From NCBI RefSeq assembly GCF_004016515.1, contig NZ_SACT01000005.1:1-64000 (forward strand): a DNA stretch of 64,000 bases, read 5' to 3'. This document shows, one piece after another, positions 5,885 through 14,142 of the stretch. The number at the start of each line of letters is the position of its first letter. Position 1 is the first letter of the stretch. The translations under genes were made by a program, and so were the position numbers. The notes beneath the pieces were generated by a model. That model worked only from the letters and a program-made list of their open reading frames with translations. It searched no databases and was not told the DNA's origin. This DNA comes from Rubrivivax albus (GTDB lineage: Bacteria; Pseudomonadota; Gammaproteobacteria; Burkholderiales; Burkholderiaceae_C).

Positions 5885-8730
5885 TGCGTGGCGTAGAACC
5901 GGGCTTCGGCCCAGCCACGGTTGTGCCCGCTGATGACCCCCCGACGACGGGTGATACCACTGCGCCCGGCGACGGCGGCGGGGTATGGTGGACACGCTAC
6001 CGTGATGCAATATCGGGGCGGCTGTCGAAAGCGGCACTGACGGTACTCGAGGCTGACGCGCGGTACATCGCTGGCAAGGCACTTCCTCGAATCGGCAGCG
6101 CGCTTGACGTAGGCGCATGGCCCGAATCCAGAGTCCGTACCGGCATGGTCGTCGGCTCTGTGCAGTCCGGCAAGACTGCCAGCATGCTGGCAGTAGCGGC
6201 GATGGCGTTAGACGCGGGGGTCGATTTGCTCATCCTCCTTGCAGGCACGCGGGTGGGCTTGTGGCTCCAAACCTATGAGCGTCTACTGGCGCAACTCGAT
6301 GGATCCACCGTAGACAATGCCTACAGGCGGCGACACACGCGTCTCATCCTGCCACAGCCGTCTGACGTCTTGAATGATCAGCGCGCCGAGCCGGCGCGCT
6401 ACCTGCAGCGCCCGCTTGCGCGTCAGGCGCTGCGGTCCGGCATTCCAATCATCTGCGTCGTGCCCAAGGAGGACGACCATCTCTTGATGGTGCGCCGATT
6501 CCTGTCCGATGTCGTCACCGGTGAATTTCTAGGCAAGCGCGAAAGGCTGTACTCCATTCTGTTGCTAGACGATGAGGCGGACGACGCAAGCATCCTCGAC
6601 AGCCAGCGCTCCCAAAAGGTGACGCCGCGGTTCATCACAGCGCTTTGGAGCGGTGACCAGGAGGCGTCCACCACGCGCCATGAAAGGATGTATGCGACGT
6701 ATGTGGCGTACACAGCAACCCCACAGGCGAACATTCTTCAAGCCACACACAATCCTCTCAGTCCGAGAGACTTCGCTGCAGCCTTGCGGACACCAGGGGT
6801 TGCGGGAAACGTGCTCCCTCGATCACTAACGTACGCTGAACCGGCCGGCATAGCCTCCTACTACTGCGGGGGAGAGATGTTCTACGAGCGGCTCCGGCAC
6901 GCGGGGGATGGCTCGCTTTGCGTTTCGGTGCCCTTCCCCGAGTTACGTCCTGTAGAGACGCAGGCCGACTTGTTGGCTAGAAGGGAAGCCCAGCGTTGGG
7001 CGATGCTGTCCGATGCTCTGCGGTGCTTCCTCGTCGGGGCTGCGATCCGTAGCCTTGCGCCGGGCTGGGAGCACGCCTTCGATCGTCAACATTTGTTTGG
7101 CACGGAGCCAGAGGCGCGGCGCACTTCGGCCCTTGCGCACACGATGTTGATTCATCCGTCGGCGCGCAAAGAGGACCACTTCACCACTGCGGTCGACATC
7201 ATCCGCTGGGCGCATGCGGAGCCAGGTCTCGAAGGGGAGACCGAAGTCAGTACCGAGATTGATGAAGCGCCGGGTCTCTTCGCTGCAGCTCTTGCGACGC
7301 GAATGGCGAAAGAGGAGTCAGCATGGTCCGTTTGGTTGCAGCGGTTTGAAGCGTCGCGCATAGCGCTGTCGACGCAGCCGCGGGCCCCCTTTACCCCAAT
7401 CACAGCGACCGATTGGCCAAAGGTAAAGGCTGCGCTTCTCGAGCGCGTCTTCCCTAACGTGAGGCTGCGCGTCCTCAACAGCGATCCAGCTTCGGATGAC
7501 CGCCCCTGCTTTGAGCCGATCGGCGAAGACAGCGGCTTTCGTGTAGCGCCAGATTGCTTGTCGATCTTCGTTGCGGGCAACGTTCTTTCGCGAGGTCTAA
7601 CCCTCGAGGGATTGGCCACGAGCCTCTTTCTGCGCGCTGCCACGGAACCCGCAGCAGACACTCAGATGCAAATGCAGCGATGGTTTGGCTATCGCGGTGG
7701 GCATCTCCCGTTTTGTCGAGTGTTTCTCTACGAGGACCAACTGGACCTGTTCAGGCGCTACCACGTCAACGACAACACGCTGAAGACCGAGGTGATGGCG
7801 TCGATGGACGGCGCGTCGCAGCCAAGCCGCTCGGGACTAGTCTTGGAGGGAGCAGCATTTGTAGCAACTAGCAAAGTGGACGCCCGCAAGGTCCCGCTGT
7901 CCCCGGGTCCGCGGCCTTCAGTTCGGCTAATCAACAGTTCAGACAACAAGTCGGCCAACCACAACTTGGGCGTCGCGGCGGACTTGCTTGACGATGGCGA
8001 ATGGCGACCTCTTGTAGACGACCGGGGACTAGAGCGTGGTGTCATCCGTTCCGAACCGGTAACTCTCGTGCGCCTCGCGGAAATTCTGGAGTCCCTACGC
8101 TACTCGCACCACGACCCTGACCTCAGGGCCGAACTAAGCCAGCGCTGGATCCACTATGCGCGGTTGCTCAGCATCCGCGAGCCGCTGTTTAAGCCGCCGA
8201 TGCGCACGCCGGGCACCTACGACATAGAACCGCAGTCGTGTCCGTACTCGATCGCAGCTTACTTCAGACTCTGGTCCAGCCTTACTGACAACCGCACTGC
8301 CCCGGGCTTTTATCCGACAGATTGGCCCGATATCCCTTGGAACTACGCGGAAGCCCCTCGCACGAGCCCGCCGGAGTTCTATGTCGCCTTTCGGTATGGG
8401 GAGCACCGAGCGCGTGATCCGCGTCTGGCGATTAGAGGCGTTCGGGCCGTCGCGCGACAAGCACATTCGAATGGGCGCTCGCTCCAGACGCTATGGGGAA
8501 CTCGAGGGTACGGGGGGAGCTACTACGGTGACGAGTTCGTCGACTACTATCACCATCAAACTAGGCCCGTTCCAAGTATCCAAGGCGGAGCCACCTGGCG
8601 TCCGAGAGGCCATCCGGGCCTTGCCTTGTTTCACGTCGTTAACATTCCAGATGTGCCAATCGATCAACTAGCGATCGGACTAGGAATACCGCATGGCGGA
8701 CCGGATCACATCGCTGCCTTGAGACCATGA
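5884..8730 (+). CDS. Z1 domain protein: SF2 helicase-like ATPase of a restriction-type system
   Basis: A 948-residue protein with a full set of helicase-like motifs. Walker A is GSVQSGKT (residues 91-98). Walker B is DDEADD (229-234). YTATPQAN at 276-283 matches motif III. SRGLTLEG (569-576) and QRWFGYR (598-604) match motifs V and VI of SF2 enzymes. The region between 400 and 700 is the Z1 domain, known from operons with DNA methyltransferases and PD-(D/E)XK nucleases. It probably translocates on or remodels DNA for the nuclease encoded next. It overlaps the DUF262 gene by 1 bp and the nuclease gene by 4 bp (ATGA). The C-terminal 250 residues are unassigned. Full length, with no visible disruption. 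Confidence 0.85.
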   Translation: MRGVEPGFGPATVVPADDPPTTGDTTAPGDGGGVWWTRYRDAISGRLSKAALTVLEADARYIAGKALPRIGSALDVGAWPESRVRTGMVVGSVQSGKTASMLAVAAMALDAGVDLLILLAGTRVGLWLQTYERLLAQLDGSTVDNAYRRRHTRLILPQPSDVLNDQRAEPARYLQRPLARQALRSGIPIICVVPKEDDHLLMVRRFLSDVVTGEFLGKRERLYSILLLDDEADDASILDSQRSQKVTPRFITALWSGDQEASTTRHERMYATYVAYTATPQANILQATHNPLSPRDFAAALRTPGVAGNVLPRSLTYAEPAGIASYYCGGEMFYERLRHAGDGSLCVSVPFPELRPVETQADLLARREAQRWAMLSDALRCFLVGAAIRSLAPGWEHAFDRQHLFGTEPEARRTSALAHTMLIHPSARKEDHFTTAVDIIRWAHAEPGLEGETEVSTEIDEAPGLFAAALATRMAKEESAWSVWLQRFEASRIALSTQPRAPFTPITATDWPKVKAALLERVFPNVRLRVLNSDPASDDRPCFEPIGEDSGFRVAPDCLSIFVAGNVLSRGLTLEGLATSLFLRAATEPAADTQMQMQRWFGYRGGHLPFCRVFLYEDQLDLFRRYHVNDNTLKTEVMASMDGASQPSRSGLVLEGAAFVATSKVDARKVPLSPGPRPSVRLINSSDNKSANHNLGVAADLLDDGEWRPLVDDRGLERGVIRSEPVTLVRLAEILESLRYSHHDPDLRAELSQRWIHYARLLSIREPLFKPPMRTPGTYDIEPQSCPYSIAAYFRLWSSLTDNRTAPGFYPTDWPDIPWNYAEAPRTSPPEFYVAFRYGEHRARDPRLAIRGVRAVARQAHSNGRSLQTLWGTRGYGGSYYGDEFVDYYHHQTRPVPSIQGGATWRPRGHPGLALFHVVNIPDVPIDQLAIGLGIPHGGPDHIAALRP

Positions 8731-9785
8731 GCGAGATTCAGTATGAATCCTTGCGCTCGGAACTCGAGGCGCTTTCTGTTCCTCGCTCGCAGGCGCGGCA
8801 CCTCAGATGGCTCGCGGCGCCACTCGCCGTCGCGCGCACAGCTTCTGGTGATTTCGAGGTCTTCATCCGCGGGCCGGAACTGCGGGCGGCTTCGCCGCTC
8901 GTTCGACGGCAACTGCAGCATGGTTCCTGGCGCCCTGAGGAGGGCGGCGCGGCATTCTCTGCAAGCCGGGTCGCGCTGCCCTCTGCGCCACACTTCGCGT
9001 CGATTGCCGCCCTGATCGCCATTGAGTTGATCCGCGCTGGAGTCGCAGGGCCTCGCGGCGTTCAAGCCGCATTTTCAGACGTCGAGCCGATCATCGAGAT
9101 GGCCATGCGGCGTGGCGCATTGGCCGACAGCGCGATCATTGGTCTCATAGGGGAACTCACGGTCCTGCGCCAGTTGATCCTGCCGCGCGCCCAGCAGCCT
9201 GAGTCGCTGATGCGCTGCCTTGAGTTTTGGCAGGGCTGGCAAGACGGCGGCCGGGACTTTCGAATTGGCGTTCACGCGATAGAGGTGAAGGCAACGCAAG
9301 CCGAATCCTCCATCCATGAGTACAGCGGCCTGCATCAACTCGAGCCGCAAGTGCTCCCCTCCGGCCAGTTGGAGCAACTGCACTTACTTAGCATCGGGCT
9401 GGCTCCCTCGACCTCTGCAGGCGAGTCGCTGCCGGCGATGGTGGAAAGTATTGCCTCGACCCTGCGATTGGCCACGGGCAGCGAAGAACTAGCGACTGAG
9501 TTTGTCAGGCGGGTGGCACTCTATGGACAGCGCTCGGGGGTCGGATATTTGCATGACAGCATGGCCGATTGGAGCGTCTACGCGACGCGCTATGCGCACA
9601 CCTTTGTGCCCAGGCTCTACCGCCTTGATGACCCGGGGATGCTGCTCCTGACTCGCGCCATGCTTGCCCAGACATTCGTCCAGCCGCACGACTTGGCGTT
9701 CACGATGCATGTGCCCGAGTCGGTCTCTGCATTCAACCCAGCGCAGGATTGGGCGTCCGAACTTCAAGCGATGAGCAGTGACTGA
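8727..9785 (+). CDS. PD-(D/E)XK motif protein (DUF4420-like), likely restriction nuclease subunit
   Basis: A 352-residue protein with a recognisable nuclease core. An upstream acidic residue lies in GLIGEL (E143), followed by GGRDF (D177) and AIEVKATQ (E186 and K188). This D-(8)-ExK arrangement, with a preceding Glu on a helix, fits the restriction-endonuclease fold and the DUF4420 family, which usually sits beside Z1 ATPases. All visible catalytic residues are intact, so DNA cleavage is expected. The start overlaps the Z1 gene by 4 bp and the stop overlaps the methyltransferase gene by 8 bp, so it is translationally coupled on both sides. The N-terminal 120 residues probably form a wedge or recognition region. 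Confidence 0.8.
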   Translation: MSEIQYESLRSELEALSVPRSQARHLRWLAAPLAVARTASGDFEVFIRGPELRAASPLVRRQLQHGSWRPEEGGAAFSASRVALPSAPHFASIAALIAIELIRAGVAGPRGVQAAFSDVEPIIEMAMRRGALADSAIIGLIGELTVLRQLILPRAQQPESLMRCLEFWQGWQDGGRDFRIGVHAIEVKATQAESSIHEYSGLHQLEPQVLPSGQLEQLHLLSIGLAPSTSAGESLPAMVESIASTLRLATGSEELATEFVRRVALYGQRSGVGYLHDSMADWSVYATRYAHTFVPRLYRLDDPGMLLLTRAMLAQTFVQPHDLAFTMHVPESVSAFNPAQDWASELQAMSSD

Positions 9786-11211
9786 GACGCGCCGGCTGCG
9801 CTGTACGCACATACAGTCCTGGGTTTACACTAGCGTGGATGTTGCTCGCGGCCCCGGGGTCGCGATTGGGGATGACGTGCACAGAAAGTTCAAGTTTGTT
9901 GACCTGTTTGCGGGTTTGGGAGGCTTCCATGTGGCGCTTGAAAGGCTCGGCGGCACCTGCGTATTTGCTGCCGAATGGCAGCCGCACCTTCAGGATCTTT
10001 ATCTTCAGAACTTCGGCCTCGCACCACACGGTGACATTCGCAGAGTGAAGCTGGCAGCAGTGCCGGACCACGACATGCTGTGCGCAGGCTTCCCATGCCA
10101 GCCCTTTTCTAAGGCCGGAGAGCAGCGAGGCTTTGAGTGCACGCGGCAGGGCGACCTGTTCTTCAATGTGGCCGACATCCTAGAGGAGAAGCGGCCGCGC
10201 TACTTCATCCTTGAGAACGTCCCGAACCTGCTCCAGCATGATGGCGGTCGAACCTTTGAGCGCATCAAGGGCGTTCTCGAAGAGCTCGAATACAAGGTCG
10301 ATGCCAAGCGACTCTCCCCACACCAGTTTGGCATTCCGCAGATTCGAGAGCGCGTCTACATCGTCGGCTCCTTAGTTGGCCTCGATGGCTTCAAGTGGCC
10401 AATGCCCACGAACTTAGACACTAGCATCACCTCGGTACTCGAGGATCATCCTTCAGACGCGAAGCCGTTGTCGAGGCAAGTAGAGAGTTGCCTTGAGGTG
10501 TGGGACGACTTTCTAAGGCGAAGCCCCCCTTCAGTTGACTTGCCCTCCTATCCGCTGTGGTCCATGGAGTTCGGCGCAGACTATCCGTACGACGACGAGA
10601 CGCCCTTTGCAGTGCTATCGGCTAAGGGGACGCGGGGACTAGCGAAATTCAAGGGGGCGCACGGAGTCTCGCTGCGGCAACTCAGGCCCGATGTCCGATG
10701 GGAAGCCCTACCGAGCCACGCGCGCACCGAGCAGTTAGAGTTTCCAAAGTGGAAGCGAGATTTCATTCGTCAGAATCGAGAGTTCTACGCGCAGAACCGC
10801 AAATGGATCGATCCGTGGCGGTCCAAGATACTGCGCTTTCCTTCCAGCCTGCAGAAATTTGAATGGAACGTCAAAGGTGGCGAGCGCGACATCTGGCGCT
10901 ATGTCATTCAGTTTCGGGCATCGGGCGTTCGCGTGAAGAGGCCGACGACTGCGCCTAGTCTGATTGCGATGACAGATACGCAGGTGCCCATCATCGGCTG
11001 GGAAAGGCGCTACATGACGCCACGGGAGTGTGCAAGGCTCCAGAGTCTCGAGGACCTTGCGCTCCCGGAAAGCCGCCCTCGCGCATTTGCTGCGCTGGGT
11101 AACGCAGTCAATGCGAAGGTCGTGGGCAGCATTGCCTCTTACCTGATCGCTGGTTTCAACGAGTTCATCCCAGCCACCGGACCGGCGCACCGAATGCTCG
11201 CGGGTGCGTGA
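9778..11211 (+). CDS. DNA (cytosine-5-)-methyltransferase
   Basis: A 477-residue C5-cytosine methyltransferase with its motifs in canonical order: motif I DLFAGLGG (from about residue 40), motif [13 protein letters not shown] with catalytic C107, motif VI ENV (146-148), motif VIII near QIRERVY, and the C-terminal motifs RECARLQ and ALGNAVN. A long variable target-recognition region lies between about residues 210 and 400. It presumably protects host DNA at the system's recognition site, which cannot be read from the sequence. The GTG at 9778 gives an 8-bp GTGACTGA overlap with the nuclease gene but adds about 33 residues before motif I; a GTG at 9877 is an alternative start. The gene overlaps the next by 8 bp. 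Confidence 0.9.
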   Translation: MTETRRLRCTHIQSWVYTSVDVARGPGVAIGDDVHRKFKFVDLFAGLGGFHVALERLGGTCVFAAEWQPHLQDLYLQNFGLAPHGDIRRVKLAAVPDHDMLCAGFPCQPFSKAGEQRGFECTRQGDLFFNVADILEEKRPRYFILENVPNLLQHDGGRTFERIKGVLEELEYKVDAKRLSPHQFGIPQIRERVYIVGSLVGLDGFKWPMPTNLDTSITSVLEDHPSDAKPLSRQVESCLEVWDDFLRRSPPSVDLPSYPLWSMEFGADYPYDDETPFAVLSAKGTRGLAKFKGAHGVSLRQLRPDVRWEALPSHARTEQLEFPKWKRDFIRQNREFYAQNRKWIDPWRSKILRFPSSLQKFEWNVKGGERDIWRYVIQFRASGVRVKRPTTAPSLIAMTDTQVPIIGWERRYMTPRECARLQSLEDLALPESRPRAFAALGNAVNAKVVGSIASYLIAGFNEFIPATGPAHRMLAGA

Positions 11212-11725
11212 CGGATCTTTACTGGACCGACCGAACTTGGACGCACAGTTCGGAGACCGCATCGTCATCGACGGCAAGCCGTGTCGGCTGGGCTGCGAGC
11301 CTGGCCTGGCCGCTCATCTCCGCATCGTTGAACGAACGCCAGAGGAAGCCGACGCATCGAACCCTCGAACTACAGCAACGTCATGCTGGCGCGGTGACGT
11401 CGTTGAGTGGTGCATCGAGGGCGGGCGGCTGTACCTGACGGGCATAACTGGGCGCTACCGGCTGACAGACGGCCCGCCGCTGTTTGCCGACTGGGTCAGC
11501 GGGACGCTGGCCGTTCCGACCGGCAAGATCGTCGAGTACCTGCACCGGGGATATCAGACGCGGACAGAGGGACGGCTGGAACGGCGCATATCCGAGGGTG
11601 TAGTGCTTGGTCTGCGTGAGACCGCTATCGAGACTGAGCCCGCAAGGCGGCCACGGGCAGAGGACTCGGAGCGTTCAATCTTCGAGATCCTGCCCATCCA
11701 ACGGCAGGGAGCTGCCGACATATGA
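11204..11725 (+). CDS. Small protein of unknown function, coupled to the methyltransferase gene
   Basis: A 173-residue protein starting at GTG 11204 inside the end of the methyltransferase gene (8-bp overlap). It is beta-rich with short conserved-looking blocks: [20 protein letters not shown], then [25 protein letters not shown] and [15 protein letters not shown] recall similar uncharacterised proteobacterial proteins but cannot name a domain. Its continuous overlaps with both neighbours are the main reason to count it as part of the operon and perhaps of the defence system. It could be a regulatory or protective partner, or unrelated cargo picked up downstream of the restriction genes. Confidence 0.6.
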   Translation: MRDGSLLDRPNLDAQFGDRIVIDGKPCRLGCEPGLAAHLRIVERTPEEADASNPRTTATSCWRGDVVEWCIEGGRLYLTGITGRYRLTDGPPLFADWVSGTLAVPTGKIVEYLHRGYQTRTEGRLERRISEGVVLGLRETAIETEPARRPRAEDSERSIFEILPIQRQGAADI

Positions 11726-12459
11726 CGCGCTTCCGTGCGCGGGTCTTGGTATTGTTCCTGGCCCCGGTCGGAATGGCAGTCGCAGAGGACGCCAGCTACA
11801 ACCCGTTCGGGATTCCCTTCGGATGGCTGCTGTTGCCTGCGGTATTGTTGCTCGTGGGCGGGTGGCGCCTCCTCGGCCATTTCTTCGCATCGCAGGTGGC
11901 GGTTGTCTTTGCCATCGTCGGCGGTGCGCTGGTTGCAGGGTTTGTCGCTCGGCACATGCTTGGTGCCGGCGATTTCTTGACGATCGTCGCAGGCATCGGC
12001 GGTGCAGTGCTTGGCTTCCGGGCGCTAACTCGGGCGATCGACAAGTCTGGGTCGGACACTAATGCAGCGCCAGAACCATCAGCAACGGTAGCGCGGCCGC
12101 CTTTGCCTGGAGATGCGAATCGTCAGGAAGACAGACCTGTAGACGTCGATCCAGTCCTTCTTCGGGAGGTCGAGGCGGGCAACTTCGCGCGCGTCAAGGT
12201 CCTGTTAGACCTGGGCAGGCGCCCTGAGGGTCAGGACAGCGCGGGACGCAGCCTCGTACAGATCGCTGAAGCCCGCCGCGACATTCCGATGATTAGCCTC
12301 TTGCGCAGCTACCAACTGTCGCAGGCTGGCCAGACAGGCCACCCGCTTGGCCGGTGCCCGAACTGCGACGAGCTTGCCCTGCTGAGTGCCGTCCACTGCC
12401 CGAAGTGTTCGAAGCGCTTAGGCAACACATGGGCGTGCCGGCTCGAACGGACTGACTAA
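11722..12459 (+). CDS. Membrane protein with ankyrin-like region and C-terminal zinc ribbon
   Basis: A 245-residue protein with four hydrophobic helices in its first 100 residues (about 5-22, 31-51, 54-74 and 79-98). A polar linker and an ankyrin-like helical region follow (about 140-195: LLREVEAGNFARVKVLLDLG, then RSLVQIAEARRDIPMISLL). The C-terminus is a zinc-ribbon-like Cys pattern with CPNC at about 213 and CPKC at about 228. The combination of membrane anchor, protein-interaction module and metal-binding tail resembles sensor or effector proteins, but the function is unknown. It starts in a 4-bp ATGA overlap with the preceding gene and is the last gene before the tRNA, so it closes the six-gene chain. 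Confidence 0.6.
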   Translation: MTRFRARVLVLFLAPVGMAVAEDASYNPFGIPFGWLLLPAVLLLVGGWRLLGHFFASQVAVVFAIVGGALVAGFVARHMLGAGDFLTIVAGIGGAVLGFRALTRAIDKSGSDTNAAPEPSATVARPPLPGDANRQEDRPVDVDPVLLREVEAGNFARVKVLLDLGRRPEGQDSAGRSLVQIAEARRDIPMISLLRSYQLSQAGQTGHPLGRCPNCDELALLSAVHCPKCSKRLGNTWACRLERTD

Positions 12460-12581
12460 CGCGCCAGAGTACGAGCCCCAAGTGCGGCGCTTTGAGGCAC
12501 CGGATAGGCACCGAGGAGCCCCCAAAGCCGATATGGCGCCCTGCTGTTAGCAGGCACTACCGCTGGACGCCGCGTGAAATA

Positions 12582-12658
<77 letters not shown>

Positions 12659-12665
12659 AGACGAT

Positions 12666-13163
12666 TCATTCTACCGGTGCCGGCAGCGCCAGCTGCCGCG
12701 CCACGGCAGCACACTGCTGGATGTGCTGCTCGCACACGTAACGCAGCGCCGTGTAGGTGAGCGCCGCAGACACGGCCTGGCCTGCCAGCGGCACGTACTT
12801 GGCGGCCTGCTGCGTGGTCAGCCGCACGCCGACGATCTTCAGCAGCTTGAGCACCACGTCGCGCGTGATCACCTTGCCGATCACCATCGCACCGCCGGTG
12901 CTGATGGCCTTGTAGACCACCATGCGGCGTTCCGGCGAGAGGCGCTCCACCTGGTCAGGCGACAGGCCAAAGGCCTCGTTGATCTTCGGCAGCAGCTTGA
13001 TCAGGATGCCGACGTCGGTCACCCAGTCCAGCCCCGGCACCGGCACCGTGGCCACGCCGGCAGCCAGCAGCGCACGCTGCGACACCATGCGCCGGCAACG
13101 GCGCACGATGGCCTCGACCTCAGGCGGGAGCGGGGGTGACGACGACACCGTCTTCGTCGGCAT
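12666..13163 (-). CDS. DUF697-like small membrane-associated protein
   Basis: A 165-residue protein. The segment ALLAAGVATVPVPGLDWVTDVGILIKLLPKINEAFGL resembles the DUF697 domain found in YcjF-type and GTPase-associated proteins: a hydrophobic helix with the P(V/I)PG(L/V)D pattern. A second hydrophobic helix lies near residues 120-140. No catalytic motif is visible. The proposed ATG at 13163 makes the gene overlap the upstream rraA by 44 bp, so a later start (for example Met27 at 13085) cannot be excluded. It lies just upstream of the tRNA-Pro gene on the same strand, at the core-chromosome side of the island boundary. Confidence 0.55.
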   Translation of the reverse strand: MPTKTVSSSPPLPPEVEAIVRRCRRMVSQRALLAAGVATVPVPGLDWVTDVGILIKLLPKINEAFGLSPDQVERLSPERRMVVYKAISTGGAMVIGKVITRDVVLKLLKIVGVRLTTQQAAKYVPLAGQAVSAALTYTALRYVCEQHIQQCAAVARQLALPAPVE

Positions 13164-13617
13164 ACAGCCAGTCTCCCGGGCGCACCCACACGCCCTCGAT
13201 CTGCAAGGCCACGTCCACCTGACCCGGCGCCTTGCGGTCGCTGGGCATGGGGATCAGAGCGCGGGCAAACAGGCCCACGTCGGCCGCGGCCAGTTCGGCC
13301 TTGTCGCGCACGGCGGCATTCACCACCACGCCGGCCCAGCCATTGGCGGCAGCGGCGGCGGCGATGTTGCCGCCCACCAGGGCGCGCCGCACCGAGCCAC
13401 CGCCGTCGACCACCAGCACCGCACCCGCGCCAGGTGACTCCAGCAGCGCCTTCACGGAAGTGTTGTCCTCGAAGCAGCGCACGGTGCGCACGGGGCCGCA
13501 GAACTTCGCCCGCCCACCGTAGCTGGCAAACACCGGCGGCAGCACACGGAATGCACCGTCCGTGTCGCCCTTGCGCGGATCGCAGAGGTCGCAGGTGGAG
13601 AAGTCGGCGGCGGTCAT
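13120..13617 (-). CDS. rraA: RraA family protein (regulator of RNase E activity)
   Basis: A 165-residue protein, close to the usual length of about 160, with the family landmarks. It starts with the D-L-C-D segment, followed by FGG-like SYGGRAKFCGPVRTV, then LVVDGGGSVRRALVGGNIA, the VNAAVRDKAEL segment, and a C-terminal GDWLYADEDGVVV. RraA binds RNase E and inhibits its endonuclease action on RNA; many relatives also have the fold of class II HMG/CHA aldolases. The GD..YAD.DG ending and the absence of an obvious aldolase context favour the RraA reading. It is followed by the overlapping DUF697-like gene and preceded closely by the LysM protein gene. Confidence 0.8.
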   Translation of the reverse strand: MTAADFSTCDLCDPRKGDTDGAFRVLPPVFASYGGRAKFCGPVRTVRCFEDNTSVKALLESPGAGAVLVVDGGGSVRRALVGGNIAAAAAANGWAGVVVNAAVRDKAELAAADVGLFARALIPMPSDRKAPGQVDVALQIEGVWVRPGDWLYADEDGVVVTPAPA

Positions 13618-13627
13618 GGTCGATGGA

Positions 13628-14092
13628 TCACAGCGGCGGGATGCGCAGCATCTGGCCCGGGTAGATCTTGTCCGGGTGCTTGAGCATGGGCTTGTTGGCC
13701 TCGAAGATCACCGGGTACTTGTTGGCGTCGCCGTAGAACTTCTTGGCGATCTTCGACAGGTTGTCGCCGCTGACCACGGTGTGGTACTGCGCCTCGGGCG
13801 CCGGCGTGACGACAACGATCAGATCGTTGACCTTGGCCACGCCGGCCACGTTGCCGCAGCACAGGAGGATCTTCTCCTTCGTGGCCTGGTCGGCCACCTG
13901 GCCGTCGACGGTCACCGTCTCCGTGGCGGGATCGAAGGCCACGTTCAAGCCGTCGGTGGCGATGCCCTGCTGCTGGATGTAGTCGACGATGGACTTTGCC
14001 GCGACCTCGGGCTTCGGCGGCTCGGCGGCCTTGGCGCTGCCGATGCCGAACAGCTTCTCACCGGCTTCCTTGATGAAACTCAGCAGACCCAT
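13628..14092 (-). CDS. BON and LysM domain protein (potassium-binding protein Kbp/YgaU-like)
   Basis: A 154-residue protein. A short start (MGLLSFIKEAGEKLFG) is followed by a BON domain (about residues 30-95, with VTVDGQVADQATKEKILLCCGNVAG) and a LysM domain at the end (about 103-153, with YHTVVSGDNLSKIAKKFYG and IYPGQMLRIP). This is the architecture of E. coli Kbp (YgaU), a cytoplasmic potassium sensor; no signal peptide is visible here, which fits. The start at 14092 has a strong ribosome-binding site, AGGAGGAACC, directly upstream. Frames extending further upstream are spurious because they would run antisense-like through the ThDP enzyme gene in another frame. Confidence 0.85.
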   Translation of the reverse strand: MGLLSFIKEAGEKLFGIGSAKAAEPPKPEVAAKSIVDYIQQQGIATDGLNVAFDPATETVTVDGQVADQATKEKILLCCGNVAGVAKVNDLIVVVTPAPEAQYHTVVSGDNLSKIAKKFYGDANKYPVIFEANKPMLKHPDKIYPGQMLRIPPL

Positions 14093-14142
14093 GGTTCCTC
14101 CTGTTGGTTGGGTTCGGTCGGTTGGATTTGGACAAACCGACT

